Assembly: GCA_015056205.1 (NCBI GenBank)
Contig: SVGS01000006.1
Coordinates: forward strand, 1-64,000
DNA: 64,000 nt
Source: Clostridiales bacterium
GTDB taxonomy: Bacteria; Bacillota; Clostridia; Christensenellales; Aristaeellaceae
Direction: 5' to 3'
How positions within the stretch are numbered: the stretch's first letter is position 1; every line of letters begins with the position of its first letter. This document shows, piece after piece, positions 52,252 to 60,460 of the stretch. Both the position numbers and the translations under genes were made by a program. A model generated the notes under the pieces. That model had not been told where the DNA came from. It did not search any database and saw only the letters and a list, made by a program, of their open reading frames with translations.

Positions 52252-53327
52252 ACTGGCTGAAGAGGATTGTGAAAAAACCGTTGTTCCTGCCCTTGTTCAG
52301 TGTCTTCCTGGTGCTGATCATCAACGTGGTGTACGACGCGGTGCAGGGAAACTTCGCCCTTGAGTTTTTCAGGATTGAACTGAAGGAAGGCGCGCTGTAC
52401 GGCCGGATCATTGATATTCTGAACCGCGGCAGCGAGGCGGCCATTCTGGCGATCGGCATGACGCTGGCGGTTTCCTCCTCTGCCGGTACTGACATTTCCG
52501 TCGGTTCCGTGATGAGTCTGTCCGGCAGCCTGTGCTGTATGCTGCTGGCCGGGTTCGGCGTAACCCACGTGCGTGAGGTCAGCGATCTGCGGATGCCGAT
52601 TTTCGTCGGTGTGATCGCGGGCATCGGCGTTGCCGGCCTGTGCGGCCTGTTTAACGGCTTCCTGGTGGCGAAAATGAAGATACAGCCTATGGTGGCGACG
52701 CTGATCTTCTTTACCGCAGGCCGCGCAATCGGCTTGCTGCTGACGAACAATAAGATGGTGTATATCCATCTGGAGCAGTTCAAGGTCTTCGGAGGCAAAC
52801 TGTGGATCTTCCCGACACCGACGGTGATCGCCGCGCTGTGTGTGGCGGTAATGGCCGTGATCCTGAGGATCACATCCCTGGGCACATATATCCAGTCCGT
52901 GGGGATTAACCCAAGGGCTTCCCGGATCGCCGGAATCAACAGCGTGGCAATCATCATGCTGTGCTACATCATCTGCGGCCTGTTCGCCGGAGTGGCCGGC
53001 ATTGTGGCGACTTCCCGGATCTATTCCGCGGATTCCAACAACATAGGCCTGAACCTGGAGCTGGACGCCATCCTGGCGGTTGCCTTGGGCGGCAACAGCC
53101 TGGGCGGCGGACGGTTTAACCTGGCGGGTTCCATTATCGGCGCGTATACCATCCAGGCGATTACCACCACGATGTACGCCCTGGGCGTCGCGAAGGCACA
53201 GGCCCCGGTCTACAAGGCGATTATCGTTCTGCTGATCGTGGTGGTGCAGTCTCCGGTCGTGAAGGCGTACTTCGCCCGCCGCAGGGCTCAGAAGGAAGGC
53301 GCCCTTGCCTTTGCAGGAAGGGGTTGA
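52248..53327 (+). CDS. Sugar ABC transporter permease (YtfT-like)
   Basis: A 359-residue CUT2 permease with about ten helices. LAIGMTLAVSSSAGTDISVG and GLFNGFLVAKMKIQPMVATL are family motifs, followed by GINPRASRIAGINSVAI and ALGGNSLGGGRFNLAG. The first of two different permeases, as in the E. coli YtfT-YjfF pair for galactofuranose. ATGA overlap with the ATPase gene. Confidence 0.93.
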   Translation: MNWLKRIVKKPLFLPLFSVFLVLIINVVYDAVQGNFALEFFRIELKEGALYGRIIDILNRGSEAAILAIGMTLAVSSSAGTDISVGSVMSLSGSLCCMLLAGFGVTHVREVSDLRMPIFVGVIAGIGVAGLCGLFNGFLVAKMKIQPMVATLIFFTAGRAIGLLLTNNKMVYIHLEQFKVFGGKLWIFPTPTVIAALCVAVMAVILRITSLGTYIQSVGINPRASRIAGINSVAIIMLCYIICGLFAGVAGIVATSRIYSADSNNIGLNLELDAILAVALGGNSLGGGRFNLAGSIIGAYTIQAITTTMYALGVAKAQAPVYKAIIVLLIVVVQSPVVKAYFARRRAQKEGALAFAGRG

Positions 53328-53332
53328 ACGGA

Positions 53333-54376
53333 ATGAAAAAGAAAAGTCTCAATAGCCATACGATATTGCTGATGATCACCGTCGGGCTGTTTATTCTGCT
53401 GTACGCGTTCGGCTACTTTATGTACGGTTTCGGGGACAACGCGAAGGGATTCGAAAAGATGCAGACCTTCCTGGACATCTTCCGGACCAACGCGGCGCTG
53501 ATCTGTATTGCCTGCGGCATGACCTGCGTCATGCTGACCGGCGGCATTGACATCTCAGTGGGTTCCCTGGTGGCCCTGGACTGTATGATCCTGAGCGTGG
53601 GAATGGAAAACAACGGGATTTCCCCGTCGCTGCTGGTGCCCTTTGTGCTGATCATCGGTATTGTGTTCGGCGCGGTGCAGGGGTATCTGATCGGCTACCT
53701 GCAGATCCAGCCCTTCATCGTCACAATGGCCGGCATGTTCTTTGCCCGCGGCATGACAGCTATGATCTGCACGGACCAGGTGAATATTACCGCGCAGAAC
53801 TGGTTCAAGGAATTGGCCGCGGTCAAGATCAGCATGCCCTTTGAGCTGGGCGCGGTGGTTAATAAGCGCGGTGTGAAGATGGTGCCCTATGTGAACATAC
53901 CGGTGATTGTCTCGCTGGTGGTGGTAATCGCTGTGTTCCTGATGCTGCGCTACACGCGGACAGGCCGGAGCATGTACGCCGTGGGCGGCAACCAGCAGAG
54001 CGCGGCCCTGATGGGACTGAACACGAAGCGCACGAAGATGATTACCTACATCCTGTCATCCTTCCTGTGCTCCATCGGCGGTATCTGCTACTGCATGAAT
54101 ACGATGTGCGGCACCACGACCCAGGCGCTGGGCCTGGAGATGAAAGCGATCTCTTCCGCCGTCATCGGCGGAACGCTGCTGACCGGCGGCGTCGGAAACG
54201 TGTTCGGATCCTTTGTCGGCGTTCTGATCAACGGTACAATCAACAGTATCGTGAGCTTCAACGCGGACCTGACCAGGCTTGGCGGTACGGTGCCGAACGT
54301 GGTATCCGCTTTCCTGCTGTATGTTTTCATTATGCTGCAGGCGGTATTCGCCAAGCTGCGCGCGCGGAAACAATAA
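53333..54376 (+). CDS. Sugar ABC transporter permease (YjfF-like)
   Basis: A 347-residue CUT2 permease: CIACGMTCVMLTGGIDISVG, GYLIGYLQIQPFIVTMAGMF, GGNQQSAALMGLNTKRTKM and ISSAVIGGTLLTGGVGNVFG. ATG 53333 lies 9 bases after AGGAAGGGG; a TTG at 53324 overlapping the previous stop is the alternative. It forms a heterodimer with the product of 52248-53327. A strong terminator follows at 54497. Confidence 0.93.
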   Translation: MKKKSLNSHTILLMITVGLFILLYAFGYFMYGFGDNAKGFEKMQTFLDIFRTNAALICIACGMTCVMLTGGIDISVGSLVALDCMILSVGMENNGISPSLLVPFVLIIGIVFGAVQGYLIGYLQIQPFIVTMAGMFFARGMTAMICTDQVNITAQNWFKELAAVKISMPFELGAVVNKRGVKMVPYVNIPVIVSLVVVIAVFLMLRYTRTGRSMYAVGGNQQSAALMGLNTKRTKMITYILSSFLCSIGGICYCMNTMCGTTTQALGLEMKAISSAVIGGTLLTGGVGNVFGSFVGVLINGTINSIVSFNADLTRLGGTVPNVVSAFLLYVFIMLQAVFAKLRARKQ

Positions 54377-54496
54377 TCAGCGCTGCAGGGGATGAAGGGT
54401 TTTTCCGTCCGCTGAGCAACAGGGGCAAAAAGGCGGAAAACGCCGGGAAAATGAAGCTGAAAAAAGAATAGGGCCGGTCAAGCCGGCCTCGGAAAA

Positions 54497-54527
54497 CGAG
54501 CCCTCAGGCCTTTGGCCTGAGGGCTCG
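54497..54527 (+). terminator. Bidirectional terminator between convergent genes
   Basis: A perfect 14-bp stem (54497-54510 with 54514-54527), loop TTT, with A-rich sequence before and TGTTT after. It serves the sugar operon and the GH5 gene. Confidence 0.85.
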
Positions 54528-54533
54528 CGGTGT

Positions 54534-55487
54534 TTACAAAAGGGGAAGCAGCTCAGCCCGGACGCCGTCCATCCGGGGATCGGACAAACCGAAATCCATT
54601 TCCCTGTAGCTCCACGCGCAGCGGGAGATGCCGTACCGTTCAAAGGTATCATGGATCATCCGGAACCATTTCACCGTATCCTCCGGGGTAGCCCGGTCAA
54701 TCACTCCGTATTCCCCGCAGTACAGCTCGGTTCCGTTTTTCCGGGCGGCTTCCAGAGCCGGAGCAAACAGATTGTCAAAATAATCCTCCGGGATCGCCGC
54801 CTGATCAAAGGAGAGGCGGAAAGCCGTATCCATGTCCGGCACCCAGTGCGCGCCCTGATGGGTGAAGCGCAGCGGCTCGTAACAGTGGAAGTTGTAAATC
54901 ACCCGGTCGTCCGCGGGGGGATTGAGCGCCGGAACCGCGTGAGCGCTGTTGTTGTGGTATCCGCCGACCAGAATCAGATGCTTCGGGGCGATCGCCCGGA
55001 TCCGTTTGATGCAGGTATCCGCGACCCGGTTCCAGGTGTCCATGAACGCCGGATCCGTAACTTCGTTCAGCAGCTCAAAGGCGATATGCTCCGGACTTCC
55101 CGCGCAGCGGGACGCGATCTGCTCCCAGAGGCGGTAAAAGCGATCCTGATAGAGCTCGCTGCTGAAAAAACCCGTTTCCTGCTCTCCGGTGTCGAAGGAA
55201 AATCCGGCTGTTTTATGCAGGTCGATAACCAGATTCAGCCCGTTTTTCCGGCACCATTCCGCCGCCCGGTTGATCCGGTCAAAACCGTCCGCCCGCCAGG
55301 CTTTTCCGTCGGGCTCCTCCAGTACGTTATAGTCCACCGGCAGGCGGACATGATCCAGCCCCCACTCGGCGATGCGGGTGAAATCCTCTTCCCGGATAAA
55401 ACCGTTTAACCTCTCTTCCGAATAATCGCACTGGCTCATCCAGCCGCCCAGGTTAACCCCTCTGGAGAATCCCAGCTCTTTCAGCAT
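54534..55487 (-). CDS. Glycoside hydrolase family 5 (cellulase-like)
   Basis: A 317-residue TIM-barrel glycosidase. RGVNLGGWMSQCDYSEE, HVRLPVDYNVLEEPDG, LVIDLHKTAGF, the acid/base Glu in FELLNEVTDP, and the nucleophile Glu in YCGEYGVID fit GH5. There is no signal peptide, so it should act in the cytosol on imported oligosaccharides or glycosides. The convergent location next to a sugar importer supports a link (inference). ATG is preceded by GGAGG. Confidence 0.9.
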   Translation of the reverse strand: MLKELGFSRGVNLGGWMSQCDYSEERLNGFIREEDFTRIAEWGLDHVRLPVDYNVLEEPDGKAWRADGFDRINRAAEWCRKNGLNLVIDLHKTAGFSFDTGEQETGFFSSELYQDRFYRLWEQIASRCAGSPEHIAFELLNEVTDPAFMDTWNRVADTCIKRIRAIAPKHLILVGGYHNNSAHAVPALNPPADDRVIYNFHCYEPLRFTHQGAHWVPDMDTAFRLSFDQAAIPEDYFDNLFAPALEAARKNGTELYCGEYGVIDRATPEDTVKWFRMIHDTFERYGISRCAWSYREMDFGLSDPRMDGVRAELLPLL

Positions 55488-55517
55488 AACTGTTTCCTCC
55501 GTTTTTTGTTCTGATTC

Positions 55518-55546
55518 ATCATATCATATCCGGACGCCCGCAACAA
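55518..55546 (-). promoter_or_regulatory. Promoter for the GH5 gene
   Basis: Minus strand: TTGTTG (55546-55541), 17 nt, TATGAT (55523-55518), 30 bases before the start at 55487. Confidence 0.72.
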
Positions 55547-55550
55547 GCGG

Positions 55551-56780
55551 TTATCTTCCGTCCCTGCCGGAGCCGCTGCCGGCCTGAGCGTTCCGGGAGG
55601 CTTTGCGGACCATAAAGGCCCGCATGACTTTGGCGGCGGTCCGGTACGGGAGAGGCAGCAGCGCCCTGTCCGCTTCCTTCAGCTTTTCCCGGATGGGGAT
55701 GGACTGGGGACAGTGTTTCTCGCACTGTCCGCAGCCGACGCACTGGGAGGCGAAAGCCGGCTTCTGTGTCAGCGCGACGCTCTGCATGAACTGTTTCCGT
55801 CCGTCGAATTTGGATTCCGTGTACATGGTGTTATAGCTCGAAAAAATGCCGGGAATATCCACACCCCGGGGACAGGGCATGCAGTATCGGCATCCGGTGC
55901 ATCCGACTTTCTCGTGGGCCTGGATGGATTGCCGGACCGTATTCAGCAGCGCGAAATCCGACTCCGTGAACGTTCCGGCTTCGGCCTGGTCGGCGGTTCG
56001 GGTATTCTCGGCCACCATTTCCACGGAGTTCATGCCCGACAGCACCACGGTGACTTCCGGCTGATTGTACAGCCAGCGGAAAGCCCATTCCGCCGGCGTC
56101 CATTTCCGTTCGTGGTTCTCCATAGCCTTCCGGGCGTCCGCCGGCAGCATGCTGACCAGTTTCCCGCCCCGGAGCGGCTCCATGATGATCACCGGGATTC
56201 CCCGGGCCGCCGCGGCCTTCAGGCCGATGGAACCGGCCTGCGTGGTTTCGTCCATATAGTTGTACTGGATCTGGCAGAAGTCCCAGTCCCAGGCGTTCAG
56301 CACCTTCAGAAACTGATCGGAGTTCCCGTGGAAGGAAAAACCGATGTTCCGGATGGCGCCGGAAGCCTTCTTTTCCTGAATCCACTCCGGCAGGCCCAGC
56401 GCAACCAGTCTTTCCCACTGCGCGGAGTCGGTCATATGATGCATCAGATAATAGTCGATATGATCCGTCCGGAGGCGGGACAGCTCCTCCTGGAAGATTT
56501 TTTCGGCTCCCGCCGTGTTCCGGATCATGTACTGGGGCAGCTTGGTGGCGATCAGCACCTGATCCCGCAGGTGGTTTTTCTCCAGAACGGTGCCGAGAAG
56601 CGCTTCGCTGCCCGGATAAATATAGGCGGTATCGTAATAATTGACGCCCGCGTGCCAGGCGGCCAGGATTTCTTTTTCCGCCTTTTCCAGATCCAGACTG
56701 CCGCCTTTGCGGGAAAAACGCATGCATCCGTAGCCAAGGACGGACAAATCCTGCCCGTATCGGTCTTTGCGGTATTTCAT
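55551..56780 (-). CDS. Aldo/keto reductase with two 4Fe-4S motifs
   Basis: A 409-residue protein. Residues 1-275 form an aldo/keto reductase barrel: LGYGCMRFSRKGG, NYYDTAYIYPGSE with the catalytic Tyr, and DHIDYYLMHHMTD. The C-terminal part carries two ferredoxin-like clusters, CTGCRYCMPCPRGVDIP and CVGCGQCEKHCPQSIPI. Such AKR-ferredoxin fusions are common in anaerobes; their substrates are mostly unknown. ATG at 56780 is 6 bases after GGAGGAG; the open frame extends far upstream but has no family similarity. A palindrome (56801-56808 with 56812-56819) lies in its leader. Confidence 0.92.
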   Translation of the reverse strand: MKYRKDRYGQDLSVLGYGCMRFSRKGGSLDLEKAEKEILAAWHAGVNYYDTAYIYPGSEALLGTVLEKNHLRDQVLIATKLPQYMIRNTAGAEKIFQEELSRLRTDHIDYYLMHHMTDSAQWERLVALGLPEWIQEKKASGAIRNIGFSFHGNSDQFLKVLNAWDWDFCQIQYNYMDETTQAGSIGLKAAAARGIPVIIMEPLRGGKLVSMLPADARKAMENHERKWTPAEWAFRWLYNQPEVTVVLSGMNSVEMVAENTRTADQAEAGTFTESDFALLNTVRQSIQAHEKVGCTGCRYCMPCPRGVDIPGIFSSYNTMYTESKFDGRKQFMQSVALTQKPAFASQCVGCGQCEKHCPQSIPIREKLKEADRALLPLPYRTAAKVMRAFMVRKASRNAQAGSGSGRDGR

Positions 56781-56800
56781 ACTGAGCTCCTCCCCGGTCC

Positions 56801-56819
56801 GGCAGGCCGGAGGCCTGCC
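56801..56819. repeat. Short palindrome in the AKR leader
   Basis: GGCAGGCC and GGCCTGCC with loop GGA lie about 21 bases upstream of the aldo/keto reductase start, where they could affect mRNA stability or translation. Confidence 0.5.
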
Positions 56820-56902
56820 GTCTGTTGGTTTTCCGCTTTCCGTGAGGAGATTAGCATATTTCGGCGCGTAGGGCAAGAGCGATCTGAAATCACTAAAATG
56901 AC

Positions 56903-56923
56903 ACATTTTGTTTAAGAAAATGT
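56903..56923. promoter_or_regulatory. Inverted repeat in a divergent promoter region
   Basis: ACATTTT (56903-56909) and AAAATGT (56917-56923) with a 7-nt spacer, between the divergent AKR and DUF3048 genes and 20 bases upstream of the DUF3048 -35 box. A possible operator; no regulator is implied. Confidence 0.4.
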
Positions 56924-56943
56924 AAAAAATAACCCTGTGGTAT

Positions 56944-56973
56944 TTGACAGGCCGTGACTTCCTATGGTAAAAT
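56944..56973 (+). promoter_or_regulatory. Promoter of the DUF3048/two-component operon
   Basis: TTGACA (56944-56949), 18-nt spacer, TAAAAT (56968-56973); predicted start near 56980, about 48 bases before TTG 57028. Confidence 0.85.
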
Positions 56974-57027
56974 CTTTTCAGATTCCTTCCGGGAATGTTA
57001 AAATTCTTGTATGGGAGATGAAATGAT

Positions 57028-58284
57028 TTGAAAAAAGTCCTGAGCCTTCTGCTGGCTGCCATGATTCTTCTGGGATCGGCTTCCGCCATGGAGAGCGGGA
57101 AGGTTGTTATCAAAGGTACCGAGAAACGGAATATTTCGGTTCACGCGACGGGCGATAACACCGTCGAAGCGGGGGTCAGCCCCACCACCGGTGAGAATCT
57201 GGCTGAGCTTGCCGCCACGCTGAATCTTCCCGCCACCTACGGCGGAATGGTCAAGAGCGGGAAATACTATCCCGTTCTGGTTCAGATTTCCAACCCCAAC
57301 GGCGGAATCGGGCAGAATGCGCCCTGGTTCGCGTCCTACTGCGACGTGATGTATGAAACTATGCTGAGCGGTGACGGCATTACCCGTCATACGGCGGTAT
57401 TCAATAACGTGCTGCCGGAAATCGTGGGGCCGCTGCGGAGCATCCGTACGCATCACCTGGCGATTCAGGCGGAGTGGAACTGCCCCTATTTCTTCCATGG
57501 CAAGCAGGATATGTACGTGGACCCGCTGATGATCGAGCTGAATAAAGCCCGGCCGGGGACGACCTACAGCCGCAAGCTGAATACCGTGGGCATCCTGTAC
57601 AACGGAACCGACGGCAACTCGAAGCCCTACAAGTCCGGCGACCGCCATTTCCGGGTGAACAAGACCCAGATCGACGCGCCGAACAACGCCGGCTACAAAC
57701 TGGCGGAGATCGTGAAGGAAGTCTCTCCCGCGGACTGGGAGTTCGCGAGCCATGCCTATGTCTTCACGGACAATCTGCCCCTGGGCGGGGACGACGCTTC
57801 CTTTATCTATGTCAACTGGCAGCAGGCGGTGAACAACAGCCGTCTGGAGTACAATCCGGAAGATAACGTGTACGAGCGTTATGTCTATCTCCCGGACAAC
57901 AGCAACCGTTCCGCGCTGTATGACGAACTGACTCTGGCCAATCCGCAGCTGGTGAACCGGGACAAATCCGGCCAGGGTACGTTCACCTTTGAGATTGAGC
58001 ACGGAAACCCCATCACCTTTACGAATGTGATCGTCCAGTATGTGACCATCGACTGGGACGGCCAGGGAACCAAGTTCTTCCCGGCCGGAAAGAAGGACGG
58101 TTCCGGCAACGCGGACTACTTCATGGGCGGCAAGCATTATCAGGGAGTCTGGAAGCGGGGCAGCATCTTTGACCGGACAGTCTTCTACGGCCCGGACGGA
58201 TATGAGATGCCTCTGCTGCGCGGCAAGACGCTGATCATCATGATGGATACGAAGCAGAATCGCAGCGTGAGCTATGATCCGTAA
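57028..58284 (+). CDS. Secreted DUF3048 protein (YerB-like)
   Basis: A 418-residue exported protein with a signal peptide (VLSLLLAAMILLGSASA). Residues from about 80 match DUF3048 as in Bacillus YerB: YYPVLVQISN, CDVMYETMLSGDGITRHTAV, GPLRSIRTHHL and a C-terminal part with WKRGSIFDRTVFYGPDG. Classical YerB is a lipoprotein; here no lipobox Cys is seen, so it appears freely secreted. Function is unknown. TTG 57028 follows GGGAGATG by about 9 bases. It lies 32 bases before a response-regulator gene and is probably cotranscribed with it. Confidence 0.88.
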   Translation: MKKVLSLLLAAMILLGSASAMESGKVVIKGTEKRNISVHATGDNTVEAGVSPTTGENLAELAATLNLPATYGGMVKSGKYYPVLVQISNPNGGIGQNAPWFASYCDVMYETMLSGDGITRHTAVFNNVLPEIVGPLRSIRTHHLAIQAEWNCPYFFHGKQDMYVDPLMIELNKARPGTTYSRKLNTVGILYNGTDGNSKPYKSGDRHFRVNKTQIDAPNNAGYKLAEIVKEVSPADWEFASHAYVFTDNLPLGGDDASFIYVNWQQAVNNSRLEYNPEDNVYERYVYLPDNSNRSALYDELTLANPQLVNRDKSGQGTFTFEIEHGNPITFTNVIVQYVTIDWDGQGTKFFPAGKKDGSGNADYFMGGKHYQGVWKRGSIFDRTVFYGPDGYEMPLLRGKTLIIMMDTKQNRSVSYDP

Positions 58285-58316
58285 GAGAGAAACTGTCGGT
58301 CGAAAGGGTGTTTCGC

Positions 58317-59009
58317 GTGGGTAAGAAGATTCTGCTGGTGGATGATGAGCCTTTGATCCTGAAAGGTCTGAAGTATACCCTCGAACAGGAAGGGTATGAA
58401 ACGGACAGTGCCATGGACGGGGAGGAAGCACTGGCTAAATTCGAAGCCGGCGGCTTTGACCTGATTCTGCTGGATGTGATGCTGCCGAAGCTGGATGGAA
58501 TCGCGGTCTGTCAGCGGATCAGAGAGAACAGCGATGTTCCCATCATCATGCTGACGGCCAAGGGCGAGGATATGGATAAGATTCTGGGCCTGGAATACGG
58601 CGCGGATGACTATATGACCAAGCCTTTCAACATCCTGGAGGTAAAGGCCCGGATCAAAACGATTCTTCGCCGGGTTTCGGGCGGCGGCAGTCAGCAGGAG
58701 CAGCGGGTGGTTCGCGTTCATGATATGGAAGTGAACCTGGTCAAGCGCAGCGTTACCCTGGGCGGACGGGATATCAAGCTTACCGCGAAGGAATTTGATC
58801 TTCTGCAGATGTTTGTGACCAACCGGGGAACGGTTTTCAGCAGGGAGCAAATGCTGGAAAACGTGTGGAAGTATGATTATGCCGGGGACGCGCGGACGGT
58901 GGACGTGCATATCCGGCGCCTGAGGGAGAAGATCGAAAGGGATACGTCCAAGCCTGAATTCATCTTCACCAAATGGGGAGTGGGTTACTATTTCACGGAC
59001 CAGGATTAA
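58317..59009 (+). CDS. OmpR/PhoB family response regulator
   Basis: A 230-residue regulator. The receiver has ILLVDDE, phospho-acceptor Asp in LILLDVMLPKLDG, Thr in MLTAKGED and Lys in YMTKPFN. The winged-helix DNA-binding domain (about 130-228) has LTAKEFDLLQMF and DARTVDVHIRRLREKIE. GTG 58317 is 8 bases after AAAGGG; GTG 58308 is a longer alternative overlapping that site. Very like WalR/MtrA/CssR. The partner kinase overlaps its end. Confidence 0.93.
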   Translation: MGKKILLVDDEPLILKGLKYTLEQEGYETDSAMDGEEALAKFEAGGFDLILLDVMLPKLDGIAVCQRIRENSDVPIIMLTAKGEDMDKILGLEYGADDYMTKPFNILEVKARIKTILRRVSGGGSQQEQRVVRVHDMEVNLVKRSVTLGGRDIKLTAKEFDLLQMFVTNRGTVFSREQMLENVWKYDYAGDARTVDVHIRRLREKIERDTSKPEFIFTKWGVGYYFTDQD

Positions 59010-60456
59010 AGAACGCTTTTTCGGGGCCAGCATCAGGTGGGAAATCCTGCTGGCCTTTTTTGTCGTTGTAGGCGTTTCGTTCGGCGTGGCGGCGACGATC
59101 CTCACCGATGTGGTCCGTGATTTTCTGTTTGAGCAGAGAACCCGGGAGGATGATCAGATGACCGGGCGCGTCGCTGAAGCGGTGGCTTCCGATCTGGACG
59201 GGCTGGCCGTGGACAGTCTGAACCGGACGCTGCAGACCAACGCGGAGGCGATGGACGGGCGGCTGATGGTGCTGGATCCGGACGGAAAGGTGCAGTTTGA
59301 CACCTTCGGCACGCTCTGCGGGCGCCGGCTGGATCTGGAGGAAGTGCTGCAGGTGCTGACGGCCGGCAAAGTGGAGGCCTACGGAATCTATACGCCGGGC
59401 CGGGAGACGGTGGAGCGCATGAGCGGCGAGACCGGCGCGGAATATCTGGCTTACTGCGCCCGGGAGATCCGGATCGGCGAAAGGCGGCTGGGAGTGATTC
59501 TGTTTGTCAGCCGGATCCAGGGCCTGATGGACTCTATGAACACCGTTCAGTGGAAACTGGTTACGGTTTTCATGATTATCGTGATTGTCGCGCTGGTGCT
59601 CGCGCTGATCATCAGCCAGGTGGTGACCAAGCCCATCATGGATCTGAACCGGACCATGAGAAAGATGGGGAAGGGCGACCTGAGTGCCCGGGCGATGATC
59701 CGGGGCAGCGGCGAGATGCGGGAACTGGCGCAAACCTATAACACCATGGCGGCCCAGCTGGAAAACCTGGACAAAACGAGAAATCAGTTTGTGTCCAATG
59801 CGAGCCATGAACTGAAGACGCCCCTGGCCACAATGAAAATCATGCTGGAAACCATGATGTATCAGCCGGATATGCCCCAGGAGCTTCAGCGGGAGTTCAT
59901 GGAGGATATGAACCATGAGATCGACCGGCTGACCGGGATTATTACGGATCTGCTGACGCTGACGCGGACGGACGCGCAGGCGCAGGAACTGAAGAAGACA
60001 TCCGTGGATCTGTCGGATCTGACGGAAGAGATTGTGCGGCTGCTGAGTCCGGCGGCAAAGAAGCGGGGCCAGACCCTGACCTGTGAAGTGGAAAAGGGCC
60101 TGACCATGCTGGGAGACCGGGACCGGCTGCATCAGGTATTCTCCAATCTGACGGACAACGCGATTAAATATACTCCGGACGGAGGGAAAATCCATATCGC
60201 GCTGCACCTGGACGGAGATGATCTGGTCTGGCGGGTGCGGGATAACGGCGTGGGAATTCCTCCGGAGGACCAGGATCATGTGTTTGAACGGTTCTACCGG
60301 GTGGATAAAGCCAGGAGCCGGGAAACCGGCGGCACGGGTCTCGGCCTGAGCATCGTCCGCCAGCTGGTAACGCTGCACGGTGGCACGGTAACGGTCCAGT
60401 CGGATCCGGGACAGGGTTCTGAGTTTATCGTCCGGCTGCCCCGGGAAGGAGCGTGA
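58990..60456 (+). CDS. Sensor histidine kinase without a conventional start codon
   Basis: A kinase of about 488 residues: helix 1 (WEILLAFFVVVGVSFGVAAT), extracytoplasmic domain (about 50-195), helix 2 (LVTVFMIIVIVALVLALIIS), HAMP (TKPIMDLNRTMRKMGKG), HisKA SNASHELKTPLATMKI, HATPase NLTDNAIKYTPDGGKI, DNGVGIP and GGTGLGLSIVRQL. The first ATG/GTG/TTG in frame is GTG 59086, inside helix 1. In-frame codons upstream continue the family-typical RTRIKERFFGASIRW but offer only ATT 58990, ATT 59005 or CTG 58954. ATT 58990 is placed here because GGGGAG (58975-58980) precedes it by 9 bases. The gene overlaps the regulator by 20 bases. Confidence 0.85.
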   Translation: MSRTRIKERFFGASIRWEILLAFFVVVGVSFGVAATILTDVVRDFLFEQRTREDDQMTGRVAEAVASDLDGLAVDSLNRTLQTNAEAMDGRLMVLDPDGKVQFDTFGTLCGRRLDLEEVLQVLTAGKVEAYGIYTPGRETVERMSGETGAEYLAYCAREIRIGERRLGVILFVSRIQGLMDSMNTVQWKLVTVFMIIVIVALVLALIISQVVTKPIMDLNRTMRKMGKGDLSARAMIRGSGEMRELAQTYNTMAAQLENLDKTRNQFVSNASHELKTPLATMKIMLETMMYQPDMPQELQREFMEDMNHEIDRLTGIITDLLTLTRTDAQAQELKKTSVDLSDLTEEIVRLLSPAAKKRGQTLTCEVEKGLTMLGDRDRLHQVFSNLTDNAIKYTPDGGKIHIALHLDGDDLVWRVRDNGVGIPPEDQDHVFERFYRVDKARSRETGGTGLGLSIVRQLVTLHGGTVTVQSDPGQGSEFIVRLPREGA

Positions 60457-60460
60457 TGAC

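Noticed and set aside
54534-55487. GH5 enzyme as a secreted cellulase
   Set aside because: No signal peptide or carbohydrate-binding module is visible; a cytosolic glycosidase is more likely.
56781-57113. N-terminal extension of the aldo/keto reductase frame
   Set aside because: The extra 111 residues cross the divergent promoter region and the DUF3048 start and show no similarity; the internal ATG has a strong ribosome site.
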